From Candidatus Omnitrophota bacterium (GTDB lineage: Bacteria > Omnitrophota > Gorgyraeia > Gygaellales > Profunditerraquicolaceae), in assembly GCA_903907475.1 (NCBI GenBank), contig CAIVOB010000096.1, positions 1-5,842 on the forward strand: DNA of 5,842 nt, written 5' to 3'. The notes beneath the pieces were generated by a model. That model was not told the origin of the DNA. It saw only the letters and a program-made list of their open reading frames with translations, and did no database searches. Of this stretch, positions 1 through 5,443 are shown piece after piece. Position numbers and translations under genes: made by a program. How positions within the stretch are numbered: the stretch's first letter is position 1; the number at the start of each line of letters is the position of its first letter.

Positions 1-118
1 CCATTTTTGTTTTCTCTACATTGGCATTTGGGCGGTCTATTTTATTGATAGCTACTATATATGGAGTCTTGCTCTCTATGATAGTGTTGTAAGCTTCAAG
101 AGTTTGTGCCTTTACAGA
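1..118 (-). CDS. infB: Partial translation initiation factor IF-2, internal G-domain fragment
   Basis: Read on the minus strand, bases 118 down to 1 stay open and encode [16 protein letters not shown], then [20 protein letters not shown]. This matches the stretch of the IF-2 GTPase domain around the G4 guanine-specificity motif NKID (bases 35-46). The preceding QTLEA matches the usual (P/A)QTxEA helix of bacterial IF-2. IF-2 brings initiator tRNA to the 30S subunit and hydrolyses GTP on subunit joining. Only about 38 residues are present. The downstream part runs off the left edge. The upstream part is lost at about base 118, where the sequence becomes an aldolase gene on the other strand. 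A normal IF-2 would need the DxxG switch and P-loop just upstream, so this copy is broken at an abnormal join. Recognition rests on motif memory, not a search. Confidence 0.75.
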
Positions 119-267
119 AAAAAATTGAATGGGGATATTTTATTCCTTACGCGATTACCGGAATTTTAGACGAGCACCCGCGCACGGCGATCGCTTTGCG
201 TGAGAGTCAAAATAAAGAAAATTATCGCCAATATTATGAGGATCTCACCGGTGAGGCGGATAAATAA
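100..267 (+). CDS. Partial DRE-TIM aldolase (4-hydroxy-2-oxovalerate aldolase-like), C-terminal end
   Basis: The frame ending at the TAA at 265-267 encodes [20 protein letters not shown], then GILDEHPR, a short helix, and [14 protein letters not shown] at the end. The pattern WGY-x-IPY-x-(I/L)TG-x(3)-(Q/E)HPR is what I know from the C-terminal side of HMGL-like aldolases related to DmpG, which cleave 4-hydroxy-2-oxoacids in a TIM barrel. In-frame stops TGA and TAG at 79-84 close the frame upstream, and the homology begins only at about base 100. The N-terminal barrel and catalytic residues are therefore missing. The loss coincides with the minus-strand infB fragment, which suggests a chimeric join and not gene decay. 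The stop directly abuts the ATG of the next aldolase gene in the same frame, so the two were probably cotranscribed and could serve one 2-keto acid pathway (inference). The exact substrate cannot be told from this fragment. Confidence 0.55.
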   Translation, partial: EFVPLQKKIEWGYFIPYAITGILDEHPRTAIALRESQNKENYRQYYEDLTGEADK

Positions 268-912
268 ATGGATGTTGTGAAATTTAAAGCCAAACCGATT
301 TTGGGGATTTTACGAGGAGCAGATAAAAGTAATATTGCGCCGTTGGTGGAAACGGTAATTTCTGCGGGTTTGGGAACTTTGGAAATTACGATGAATACTC
401 CTAATGCTCCGGAATTAATTAAAATTGCCAAGAAGGTTTCCGGGGAGCGCTTAACGCTCGGAGCGGGGACGGTTTTAAATTTGAAGGATTTAAAATTGGC
501 GCTTGCCAGCAAAGCTAGTTTTATTGTCATGCCGGTATTAGTTCAGGAAGTGGCGGCATATTGTGTGAAGAGAAAGATTCCCGTCTTTCCCGGAGCACTT
601 ACTCCGCAAGAAATATACCAAGCTTGGGATGCCGGGGCAACGATGGTGAAAGTTTTTCCCGCCAAATTTTTTGGTCCAGAATATTTTAAAGAAATAAAAG
701 GTCCCTTTGACCAGATCAAATTGCTGGCCTGTGGTGGGGTAACTCCGGAAAATTTAAAAGATTATTTTAACAGTGGAGCCAGTGCTGTTACTTTTGGCGC
801 CAGTGTTTTTAGAAAAGAGTGGTTAGCGGCGAAAGATTATAAATCTATTGGGCAGGCAGTCAAATGTTTTATCACTGCTTGGAATAATATTAGAGGAGAA
901 GGAATATTATGA
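268..912 (+). CDS. eda: KDPG/KHG-type 2-keto-3-deoxy aldolase
   Basis: This 214-residue protein has the length and motif order of class I KDPG/KHG aldolases, cytoplasmic trimeric TIM barrels. They cleave 2-keto-3-deoxy-6-phosphogluconate to pyruvate plus glyceraldehyde-3-phosphate, or 4-hydroxy-2-oxoglutarate to pyruvate plus glyoxylate. Visible motifs are ILRG (13-16), LEITMNT with the general acid/base Glu39, GAGTV (65-69), PGALTP (108-113), MVKVFPA with the Schiff-base Lys128, and the CGGVTPENL phosphate-site loop (155-163). The E. coli enzyme has LEVTLRT in the Glu motif; here the Arg is Asn43, so substrate preference may differ. The start follows the upstream stop directly, with a weak GAGG at 253-256. 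The gene ends in TGA within an ATGA overlap with the next gene, indicating translational coupling. A true Entner-Doudoroff role is unproven because no edd is visible. Confidence 0.85.
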   Translation: MDVVKFKAKPILGILRGADKSNIAPLVETVISAGLGTLEITMNTPNAPELIKIAKKVSGERLTLGAGTVLNLKDLKLALASKASFIVMPVLVQEVAAYCVKRKIPVFPGALTPQEIYQAWDAGATMVKVFPAKFFGPEYFKEIKGPFDQIKLLACGGVTPENLKDYFNSGASAVTFGASVFRKEWLAAKDYKSIGQAVKCFITAWNNIRGEGIL

Positions 913-1979
913 AAAGTAAAGTTTATTTTATTTCGCTTAGTCCGGTAGATAATTTGCAAACTATTAATCAAAAATTAGAAAAATTATTAGCGCAAAGTGC
1001 GTTATTTAGTTATGTAAAAAAAGATGATGCGCTAGTGGTGAAAGTACATTTTGGTGAAGAAGGTAATACCGGTTTTGTTCTCCCGGAGCATTTGCGGGTG
1101 ATTTGCGCTGATATTATTAAACAGGGGGCAACGGCTTGTTTGTCGGATGCCAATACGCTTTATCGCGGTCGGCGCTTAAACTCTCAGGACCATTGGAAGT
1201 TAGCCCAGGAGCATGGTTTTACTAAGGAAACTACGGGAGTTGAGGTTGTCATTCCTGATGACACGCAGGATAAAGAGGTTATTGACGTTCAAATTAATCA
1301 AAAATTTATTCAACATGCTAAATTAGCGCGCCTTTTTGTGGATGCTAAATCTTTGGCCGTAGTTAGTCATTTTAAAGGCCATATCTTAACTGGTTTTGGC
1401 GGGGCACTGAAAAATGTCGGAATGGGTTGCGCCTCAAGAGCCGGAAAGTTAGCTCAGCATTGCGATGTTGCTCCGGTGGTGCATGTTGATCGCTGTATTG
1501 GCTGTGGTGAATGTGAAAAGATTTGTCCGGTGAAAGCGATCCATTTAGAAAATAAGAAATCAGTCGTGGATGTTAAAAAATGCATTGGTTGCGCTAGTTG
1601 TTTAGGCGTTTGCCCAACGATGGCGATGTTTATTGATTTTGCGGCGGGAGATAAAGTGCAAAATAAAATGGCTGAATACAGTTTGGCGGTGCTTAAGAAT
1701 AAAAAAGGCAAAGTGGGGTTTATAAATTTCGCGAATAAAATTAATAAAGAATGTGATTGCTGGGGGATGGAAAATCCGCGCATTGCTCCGGATGTGGGAA
1801 TATTTGCTTCGCCGGATCCGGTAAGTATTGATAAAGCTTGTTTTGATTTAGTAAATCATGCCTGTGGCAAAGATATTTTTAAAGCGACGCATCCCGAACA
1901 AGACGGATTAAAGCAATTGAAGTATTCGCAGGAGATTGGTCTGGGTAACTTAGATTATGAATTGATCGAGGTGCGTTAA
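909..1979 (+). CDS. DUF362 domain protein with two 4Fe-4S ferredoxin motifs
   Basis: The 356-residue protein starts with a DUF362 segment: VVKVHFGEEGNTGF near 43-56, SDANTLYRGRR at 79-89, and GHILTGFGGALKNVGMG at 157-173. A bacterial ferredoxin module follows. Cys196, 199, 202 and 206 form the first CxxCxxCxxxCP motif, and Cys225, 228, 231 and 235 form the second, so two 4Fe-4S clusters are expected. The DUF362 C-terminal half resumes after that, with GIFASPDPVSIDKACFDLV at 298-316 plus extra cysteines at 282 and 284. The family is redox-related but its reaction is not established, so I name no substrate. No signal peptide or membrane helix is seen, and the protein is probably cytoplasmic. 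AGGAG at 894-898 lies ten bases before the ATG, which overlaps the eda stop by four bases. Tandem TAA codons (1977-1982) end it directly before the next ATG. Confidence 0.85.
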   Translation: MKSKVYFISLSPVDNLQTINQKLEKLLAQSALFSYVKKDDALVVKVHFGEEGNTGFVLPEHLRVICADIIKQGATACLSDANTLYRGRRLNSQDHWKLAQEHGFTKETTGVEVVIPDDTQDKEVIDVQINQKFIQHAKLARLFVDAKSLAVVSHFKGHILTGFGGALKNVGMGCASRAGKLAQHCDVAPVVHVDRCIGCGECEKICPVKAIHLENKKSVVDVKKCIGCASCLGVCPTMAMFIDFAAGDKVQNKMAEYSLAVLKNKKGKVGFINFANKINKECDCWGMENPRIAPDVGIFASPDPVSIDKACFDLVNHACGKDIFKATHPEQDGLKQLKYSQEIGLGNLDYELIEVR

Positions 1980-1982
1980 TAA

Positions 1983-2747
1983 ATGTCTGAATATTACACT
2001 CCCAAACGAGAGAAAAATCTTTATCAGCCTAACAGCAAGGAGCCGTTTAAGCTTAGTCGTTCTAAAATTGAGCTTTATATGAACTGTCCGCGTTGTTTTT
2101 ATCTTGACCGCAGGTTAGGAGTGGGGGCACCCCCGAGTTTTCCTTATACTTTAAATAGCGCGGTGGATACGCTTTTAAAAAAAGAATTTGATCTCCTGCG
2201 CAAAAGTCAGGAAAAGCATCCTTTGGTCCAAAAATATGGCGTGGACGCGCTTCCGGCAAAAGTTGCCCAACTTGAGGAGTGGAGAAATAATTTTAAGGGT
2301 GTTCAGGTTTTAGATAAGGCGCATAATCTATTAATCTTTGGAGCAATTTATGATTTGTGGATTAATTCACAAGGCGAATATCTGGTTGTGGATTATAAAT
2401 CGACCAGCAAAAATGAGGAAATTAATACTTTAGATAAAACTTGGCAAGATGGCTATAAACGTCAGATGGAGATTTATCAGTGGTTGCTTCGGGGCAATGG
2501 TTACAAAGTTTCTCAGACCGGATATTTTGTTTATTGTAATGGCAAAACGGATTTAGAAAAGTTTAATGGAAAGTTAGAATTTGTTCTCACGCTTATTCCT
2601 TATGTTGGGGATGACAGTTGGGTAAATGGCACAATTGCTGAAATTTATCAATGTTTAAATAGCCAAAATATTCCTGAACCGGCAGATGATTGCGACCTTT
2701 GTGCTTATCGCCAAGCGGTAACAGATGTTTCTGGAAAAATAAATTAA
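1983..2747 (+). CDS. RecB/Cas4-like PD-(D/E)XK nuclease family protein, probable Fe-S protein
   Basis: The 254-residue protein shows the PD-(D/E)XK core in order. LSRSKIELYMNCPRCFYL (24-41) is the typical N-terminal S-x-(I/L)-x-x-(Y/F)-x-x-CP-x-x-(F/Y) helix. GAIYDLWI (120-127) supplies the metal-binding Asp124, and VVDYKST (135-141) gives Asp137 and Lys139. QMEIYQWLL (161-169) is the QxxxY helix of RecB-type nucleases. Cys35 and Cys38 at the N-terminus pair with Cys237 and Cys240 in CDLCAYRQ, which resembles the cysteine clasp around the nuclease in AddB and Cas4. No helicase domain, cas1 or cas2 is present, so this is a stand-alone member and not a CRISPR adaptation protein. GAGGTG at 1968-1973 precedes the ATG by nine bases. 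Its targets are unknown. A DNA repair role is suggested by the family and by the SOS cassette downstream. Confidence 0.8.
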   Translation: MSEYYTPKREKNLYQPNSKEPFKLSRSKIELYMNCPRCFYLDRRLGVGAPPSFPYTLNSAVDTLLKKEFDLLRKSQEKHPLVQKYGVDALPAKVAQLEEWRNNFKGVQVLDKAHNLLIFGAIYDLWINSQGEYLVVDYKSTSKNEEINTLDKTWQDGYKRQMEIYQWLLRGNGYKVSQTGYFVYCNGKTDLEKFNGKLEFVLTLIPYVGDDSWVNGTIAEIYQCLNSQNIPEPADDCDLCAYRQAVTDVSGKIN

Positions 2748-2771
2748 ATCAGATAAAAGTATAAATAATTA

Positions 2772-3260
2772 ATGGAAATAAAAGTCACTCGTAGTAAAAG
2801 GCGCTTGCGTACAGTGAGCGCGCGTTTAGTAGATAAAACGCTTTTAGTGAGCGCGCCTTTAATGCTTTCTCAGGAGCGTTTGGATAAGATTGTGGAAGAT
2901 TTTAGAGCAAAATTTGCGCGAAAAATAATTAAGGATGAATTAGGCCGAAGTGATAATCTGCTAGAGCGGGCCCGTAGGATTAACGCGCGTTTTTTTGACA
3001 ATAAGCTCAAGCTTAATTCAATCGAATATGTCGCGGATCAAAATTGTAAATTCGGTTGTTGTAATTATCGCTCGGCTAATATTCGCATTTCGCATAAAAT
3101 CGGCCTGATGCCGGAATGGGTCAGGGACTATGTGGTGTTGCATGAAATGGCGCACTTGATTGAGCCGAATCACAGCAGGGCATTTTGGGAGATCGTTTCC
3201 CGTTATAAGCTAGCAGAAAAGGCCAAGGGTTTTCTGATCGGAACTAGTTTTAAGGGCTAA
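2772..3260 (+). CDS. YgjP-like (DUF45) zinc metallopeptidase
   Basis: The 162-residue protein matches the YgjP-like family. A strand-rich N-terminus begins with IKVTRSKRRLRTVSARL (3-19). The family motif around RWGSC appears as KFGCCNYRSANIRISHKI (93-110). Then comes the zinc signature VVLHEMAHLIEPNHSRAFWE (121-140) with His124, Glu125 and His128 as HExxH and His134 as a candidate third ligand. Members are small gluzincin-like proteins related in motif to SprT/WLM peptidases; substrates are generally not known. Many members are longer (I recall about 230 residues), but all core motifs are here. The central motif deviates, with Lys-Phe for Arg-Trp and Cys for Ser. It lies 24 bases after the nuclease gene. 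No Shine-Dalgarno is seen. A TATAAA at 2760-2765 sits six bases before the ATG, so a separate leaderless start is possible but lacks a convincing -35. Confidence 0.8.
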   Translation: MEIKVTRSKRRLRTVSARLVDKTLLVSAPLMLSQERLDKIVEDFRAKFARKIIKDELGRSDNLLERARRINARFFDNKLKLNSIEYVADQNCKFGCCNYRSANIRISHKIGLMPEWVRDYVVLHEMAHLIEPNHSRAFWEIVSRYKLAEKAKGFLIGTSFKG

Positions 3261-3273
3261 ATTATTTTTTTTC

Positions 3274-3303
3274 TTGACAAACCACACATTTGTGTGGTAT
3301 ATC
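3274..3303 (+). promoter_or_regulatory. Sigma-70-type promoter of the lexA operon
   Basis: TTGACA at 3274-3279 is a perfect -35 element. TATATC at 3298-3303 is a good -10, preceded by TGG at 3295-3297 (an extended -10 TGn), with an 18-base spacer. A start site about seven bases after the -10 would fall at or next to the lexA ATG (3311), so the mRNA is probably leaderless. The spacer contains the palindromic operator. The upstream gene stops at 3260 and a T-rich tract at 3264-3272 fills the gap. No stable terminator stem precedes the tract. Confidence 0.75.
3281..3298. promoter_or_regulatory. Probable LexA operator (palindrome in promoter spacer)
   Basis: ACCACACATTTGTGTGGT has two perfect 8-base arms (3281-3288 and 3291-3298) around a TT centre. 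It fills the promoter spacer and touches the -10, so a bound dimer would exclude RNA polymerase. It lies directly ahead of lexA, fitting negative autoregulation. It resembles neither the E. coli CTGT-N8-ACAG box nor the Gram-positive GAAC-N4-GTTC box. I saw no second copy elsewhere in the window, including ahead of dinB. That LexA binds it is an inference from position and symmetry. Confidence 0.7.
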
Positions 3304-3310
3304 TATATTA

Positions 3311-3916
3311 ATGAAGAACAAGCCGTTTTTGACGCCAAAGCAGGAGAAGGTGCTTAATTTTATCCGTCAACGAATAGGGGAGAGGCTCCCTCCTACGATT
3401 CGTGAAATAGGAGAGGAGCTGGGATTTAAATCTACCGGTACGGTCCGGGATTATCTGAAAGCTTTAATGCAGAAAGGTTTGGTGCGGCGCATGAATAATA
3501 AATCTCGAGCGATTGAATTAACGGAACGCGCAGGTTTTAATAAGATTCCGATTGTTGGTACCATTATGGCCGGTAAGCCGAATTTGGCTTATGAAGAAAT
3601 TCAAGGTTATGTTGATGCCGATGATTTGTTTCTTGGGCGCTTGGGTTTTGATGATGTTTTTGCTTTAAGGGTTAAAGGCGATAGTATGATTGATGCTGGG
3701 ATCCTGGATGGCGATATTGCCGTAATCAAGAAACGTCCCAATGCCGACAATAACGATATTGTTGCCGCGCTTCTAGATAATAATGAAGTAACTTTAAAAA
3801 GATTGCGTAGTAAAGCCGGTAAGTTTCACCTCGAAGCCGCTAATGCTAATTATCCGCCGATTTTTGAAGAATTTAAAGTGATCGGAAAATTAATTACCGT
3901 GATTAGAAAATATTAA
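3311..3916 (+). CDS. lexA: LexA-type SOS repressor with self-cleavage peptidase domain
   Basis: With the ATG at 3311 the protein has 201 residues, close to E. coli LexA (202). An N-terminal winged helix-turn-helix (TPKQEKVLNFIRQRI at 8-22, PTIREIGEELGFKSTGTVRDYL at 28-49, wing to about 71) binds DNA. The cleavage site lies in VGTIMAGKP, at Ala87-Gly88. The S24 peptidase dyad is Ser125 in VKGDSM and Lys163 in TLKRL, spaced as in E. coli. RecA-ssDNA filaments would trigger self-cleavage and derepress the SOS genes. A longer reading from TTG at 3290 adds seven residues but would start inside the operator and upstream of the expected transcription start, so I reject it. No Shine-Dalgarno is present, consistent with a leaderless message. 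Three bases separate it from the next gene. Confidence 0.93.
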   Translation: MKNKPFLTPKQEKVLNFIRQRIGERLPPTIREIGEELGFKSTGTVRDYLKALMQKGLVRRMNNKSRAIELTERAGFNKIPIVGTIMAGKPNLAYEEIQGYVDADDLFLGRLGFDDVFALRVKGDSMIDAGILDGDIAVIKKRPNADNNDIVAALLDNNEVTLKRLRSKAGKFHLEAANANYPPIFEEFKVIGKLITVIRKY

Positions 3917-3919
3917 GCG

Positions 3920-4228
3920 ATGAATCCGAATAGTTTTAGCCCTAAGGCGCGCTGGGATCGCTTTGAGCCAGAAATTGCTGGTTTTAATCCGGAGGCTTTA
4001 AATGAGCGGATTGAAGTTTTGGTAAATTTTAAACACACGCGGATTTTTCCTAAAAGTTTTATTTGGCATGACAAAGAATATCAGATTGAAGCAATTACTT
4101 ATAATTGGCAGGAACGTATTGGCCAGGCTTTGGTAAATTATTTTTCTGTATCAAGTGCCGGCCAGCTTTATCAGCTGTCTTTTAATAATTTTACCTTCCA
4201 TTGGCAGATTGATAAGTTAATTAGTTAG
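3920..4228 (+). CDS. Small SOS-cassette protein, DUF6504-like
   Basis: This 102-residue protein sits three bases after lexA and upstream of dinB, so it is very probably cotranscribed with both. I do not know its function. From about residue 31 it reads IEVLVNFKHTRIFPKSFIWH, then a spaced aromatic pattern: Phe47, Trp49, Tyr54, Trp63, Tyr74, Tyr84, Phe88, Trp95. F-x-W-x(4)-Y-x-(I/V), then a Trp, then Y-x-L and a final W-x-(I/L) is the layout I recall for DUF6504, a small beta-rich family found near imuB/dnaE2 mutagenesis genes in Actinobacteria. That match is from memory and is an inference. No cysteines, signal peptide or membrane segment are seen. No clear Shine-Dalgarno precedes the ATG, so translation probably depends on coupling to lexA. 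The TAG stop lies within the first arm of the downstream inverted repeat. Confidence 0.75.
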   Translation: MNPNSFSPKARWDRFEPEIAGFNPEALNERIEVLVNFKHTRIFPKSFIWHDKEYQIEAITYNWQERIGQALVNYFSVSSAGQLYQLSFNNFTFHWQIDKLIS

Positions 4229-4335
4229 CTCATGGCTCATAGCTGATAACTCATAGGTCAAGATTCTCCTATGAGCTCACACCTATGAGCTAATGTGTTT
4301 TCCTATGAGCCATGAGCTAACACCTATGAGCTAAT
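4225..4335. repeat. Intergenic inverted/direct repeat block built on CCTATGAGCT
   Basis: An 18-base perfect inverted repeat pairs TTAGCTCATGGCTCATAG (4225-4242) with its reverse complement at 4303-4320. A second nested stem pairs CTCATAGG (4250-4257) with CCTATGAG (4268-4275) across a ten-base loop. The 15-mer CACCTATGAGCTAAT occurs identically at 4280-4294 and 4321-4335, 41 bases apart. A further CCTATGAGC lies at 4302-4310. The block fills the whole gap between the small gene and dinB, taking in the TAG stop on one side and ending two bases before the dinB ATG. It could fold in mRNA or DNA, or be a dispersed REP/MITE-like element. No transposase or T-tract is seen. It leaves dinB without a Shine-Dalgarno, so it may limit dinB translation. 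Confidence 0.85.
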
Positions 4336-4336
4336 C

Positions 4337-5443
4337 ATGATCCTACATATTGATATGGATGCTTTTTTTGCTTCGATTGAGCAGGCAATTAATCCGCGTT
4401 TAAAAGGTAAACCTTTGATTATTGGCGCTCGGGCTAGTAAACTGCAAACGGTAGTTTGCGCGGCTAGTTATCCAGCCAAGATTTTAGGGATTCATTCCGG
4501 AATGCCTTCGCGCCAGGCCTTTGCTATTTGCCCAAGTTGTGAGTTTGTCGTGGCGGATCAGGGTAAATATATTTGGACTTCGGAGCAGATTTTCGAGCTT
4601 TTAAAGGGCTATGATTTACCTTTAAATTACGCTTCAATTGATGAGTTTCAGTTAGATGTTTCTGGGCATTCGGATCCTTTGGAATTAGCCCAAAAAATTA
4701 GGGCGCAGATCTATGCAAACTTTAACATTACTGCTTCGGTCGGAGTTGCCAAAAATTGGCTTTTGGCAAAATTGGCTTCTAAACTTAATAAACCTGATGG
4801 CATAAGCTTAATTAATGATGCCAATCTTGAAGCAACTTTACGCCAAACTTCTTTAGATAAACTTTGCGGAATGGGTGGAAAAACCGGTCAGATTTTTATC
4901 GCGCAAGGCTTAAAAAGTTGCTGGGATCTCTACCTAAACTTACCGGCTTTTTTTGATGAAACTTGCGAAAGTTTTAGTGAAAATCCCGGTAAGTCTAAAG
5001 AAAAGCCTAAGTCGGTGAGCCATTCGTATACCTTACCAAACTCTGAAAGAAACCCCCAGGTTGTTTGCGCCTGGATTAGGCTTTTATCAGAAATGGTTGC
5101 CACCAGGCTCAGGCAACAAAATTTAGTGAGTTCCACAATACATCTTTATTTATCCGGCCCGGAAATGGGAAATTTTGGGGCGCAGAAAACTTATCAAAAT
5201 CAAACCAATGATGGTTTTGAGATTTATCAAAAAGCGTTAAGGATTATGGGTAAATTAGCCACTAAAAATCCCAGAATTCGGGCAATTGGGGTTACCTGTG
5301 GCAGTCTTGCTTGGGGCATCTATCAGCCCCTATTTAAGGAAGAAATCCGCAGGGAGGGTTTAGTTAAGGCCTTAGACCGCATTAATAACCGCTTTGGAGA
5401 GGGGTCAATTTATCCTGCAATTACTGCTTTAACCCGGGCATAA
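4337..5443 (+). CDS. dinB: Y-family translesion DNA polymerase (Pol IV/DinB-like)
   Basis: The 368-residue protein copies damaged DNA with low fidelity. The start MILHIDMDAFFASIEQ carries metal ligands Asp6 and Asp8 with the steric-gate aromatic Phe11. ASYPAKILGIHSGMPSRQA (43-61) is the fingers motif. SIDEFQLDVSG (100-110) supplies Asp102 and Glu103, so the catalytic triad is complete, unlike in ImuB. SVGVAKNWLLAKLASKLNKP (134-153) has Trp141 where a Lys is usual. LCGMGGKTGQ (176-185) is the thumb helix-hairpin-helix. After a charged linker (210-226), KSVSHSYTL opens the little-finger domain. QPLF (330-333) is a plausible weak beta-clamp-binding motif ahead of LVKALDRINNRFG (342-354). The ATG gives the canonical N-terminus but has no Shine-Dalgarno. 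It has no operator of its own and probably depends on the lexA promoter. Confidence 0.92.
   Translation: MILHIDMDAFFASIEQAINPRLKGKPLIIGARASKLQTVVCAASYPAKILGIHSGMPSRQAFAICPSCEFVVADQGKYIWTSEQIFELLKGYDLPLNYASIDEFQLDVSGHSDPLELAQKIRAQIYANFNITASVGVAKNWLLAKLASKLNKPDGISLINDANLEATLRQTSLDKLCGMGGKTGQIFIAQGLKSCWDLYLNLPAFFDETCESFSENPGKSKEKPKSVSHSYTLPNSERNPQVVCAWIRLLSEMVATRLRQQNLVSSTIHLYLSGPEMGNFGAQKTYQNQTNDGFEIYQKALRIMGKLATKNPRIRAIGVTCGSLAWGIYQPLFKEEIRREGLVKALDRINNRFGEGSIYPAITALTRA

Noticed and set aside
234..530. 98-codon minus-strand open frame across the eda start
   Set aside because: It is a shadow of the well-supported eda gene on the plus strand and shows no recognisable motif.
1454..1783. 109-codon minus-strand open frame within the DUF362 gene
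   Set aside because: It is antisense to the ferredoxin region, and its composition mirrors the cysteine codons of the real gene.
2062..2259. 65-codon minus-strand open frame inside the nuclease gene
   Set aside because: It is antisense to conserved nuclease sequence and has no independent support.
2813..2856. Direct repeat AGTGAGCGCGC, 33 bases apart in the peptidase gene
   Set aside because: Both copies encode VSA in successive strands with the same codons. This is coding coincidence.
3214..3272. CAGAAAA/TTTTCTG inverted repeat followed by a T-tract as a terminator before lexA
   Set aside because: The 7-base stem is AT-rich, lies inside the peptidase gene, and is about 25 bases from the T-tract, so it does not make an intrinsic terminator.
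4225..4335. CRISPR array
   Set aside because: Repeat units are only about 10-15 bases, occur in both orientations, are irregularly spaced, and no cas genes are present. The Cas4-like protein is a stand-alone nuclease.
4930..5136. 68-codon minus-strand open frame inside dinB
   Set aside because: It is antisense to the linker and little-finger region and has no motif.
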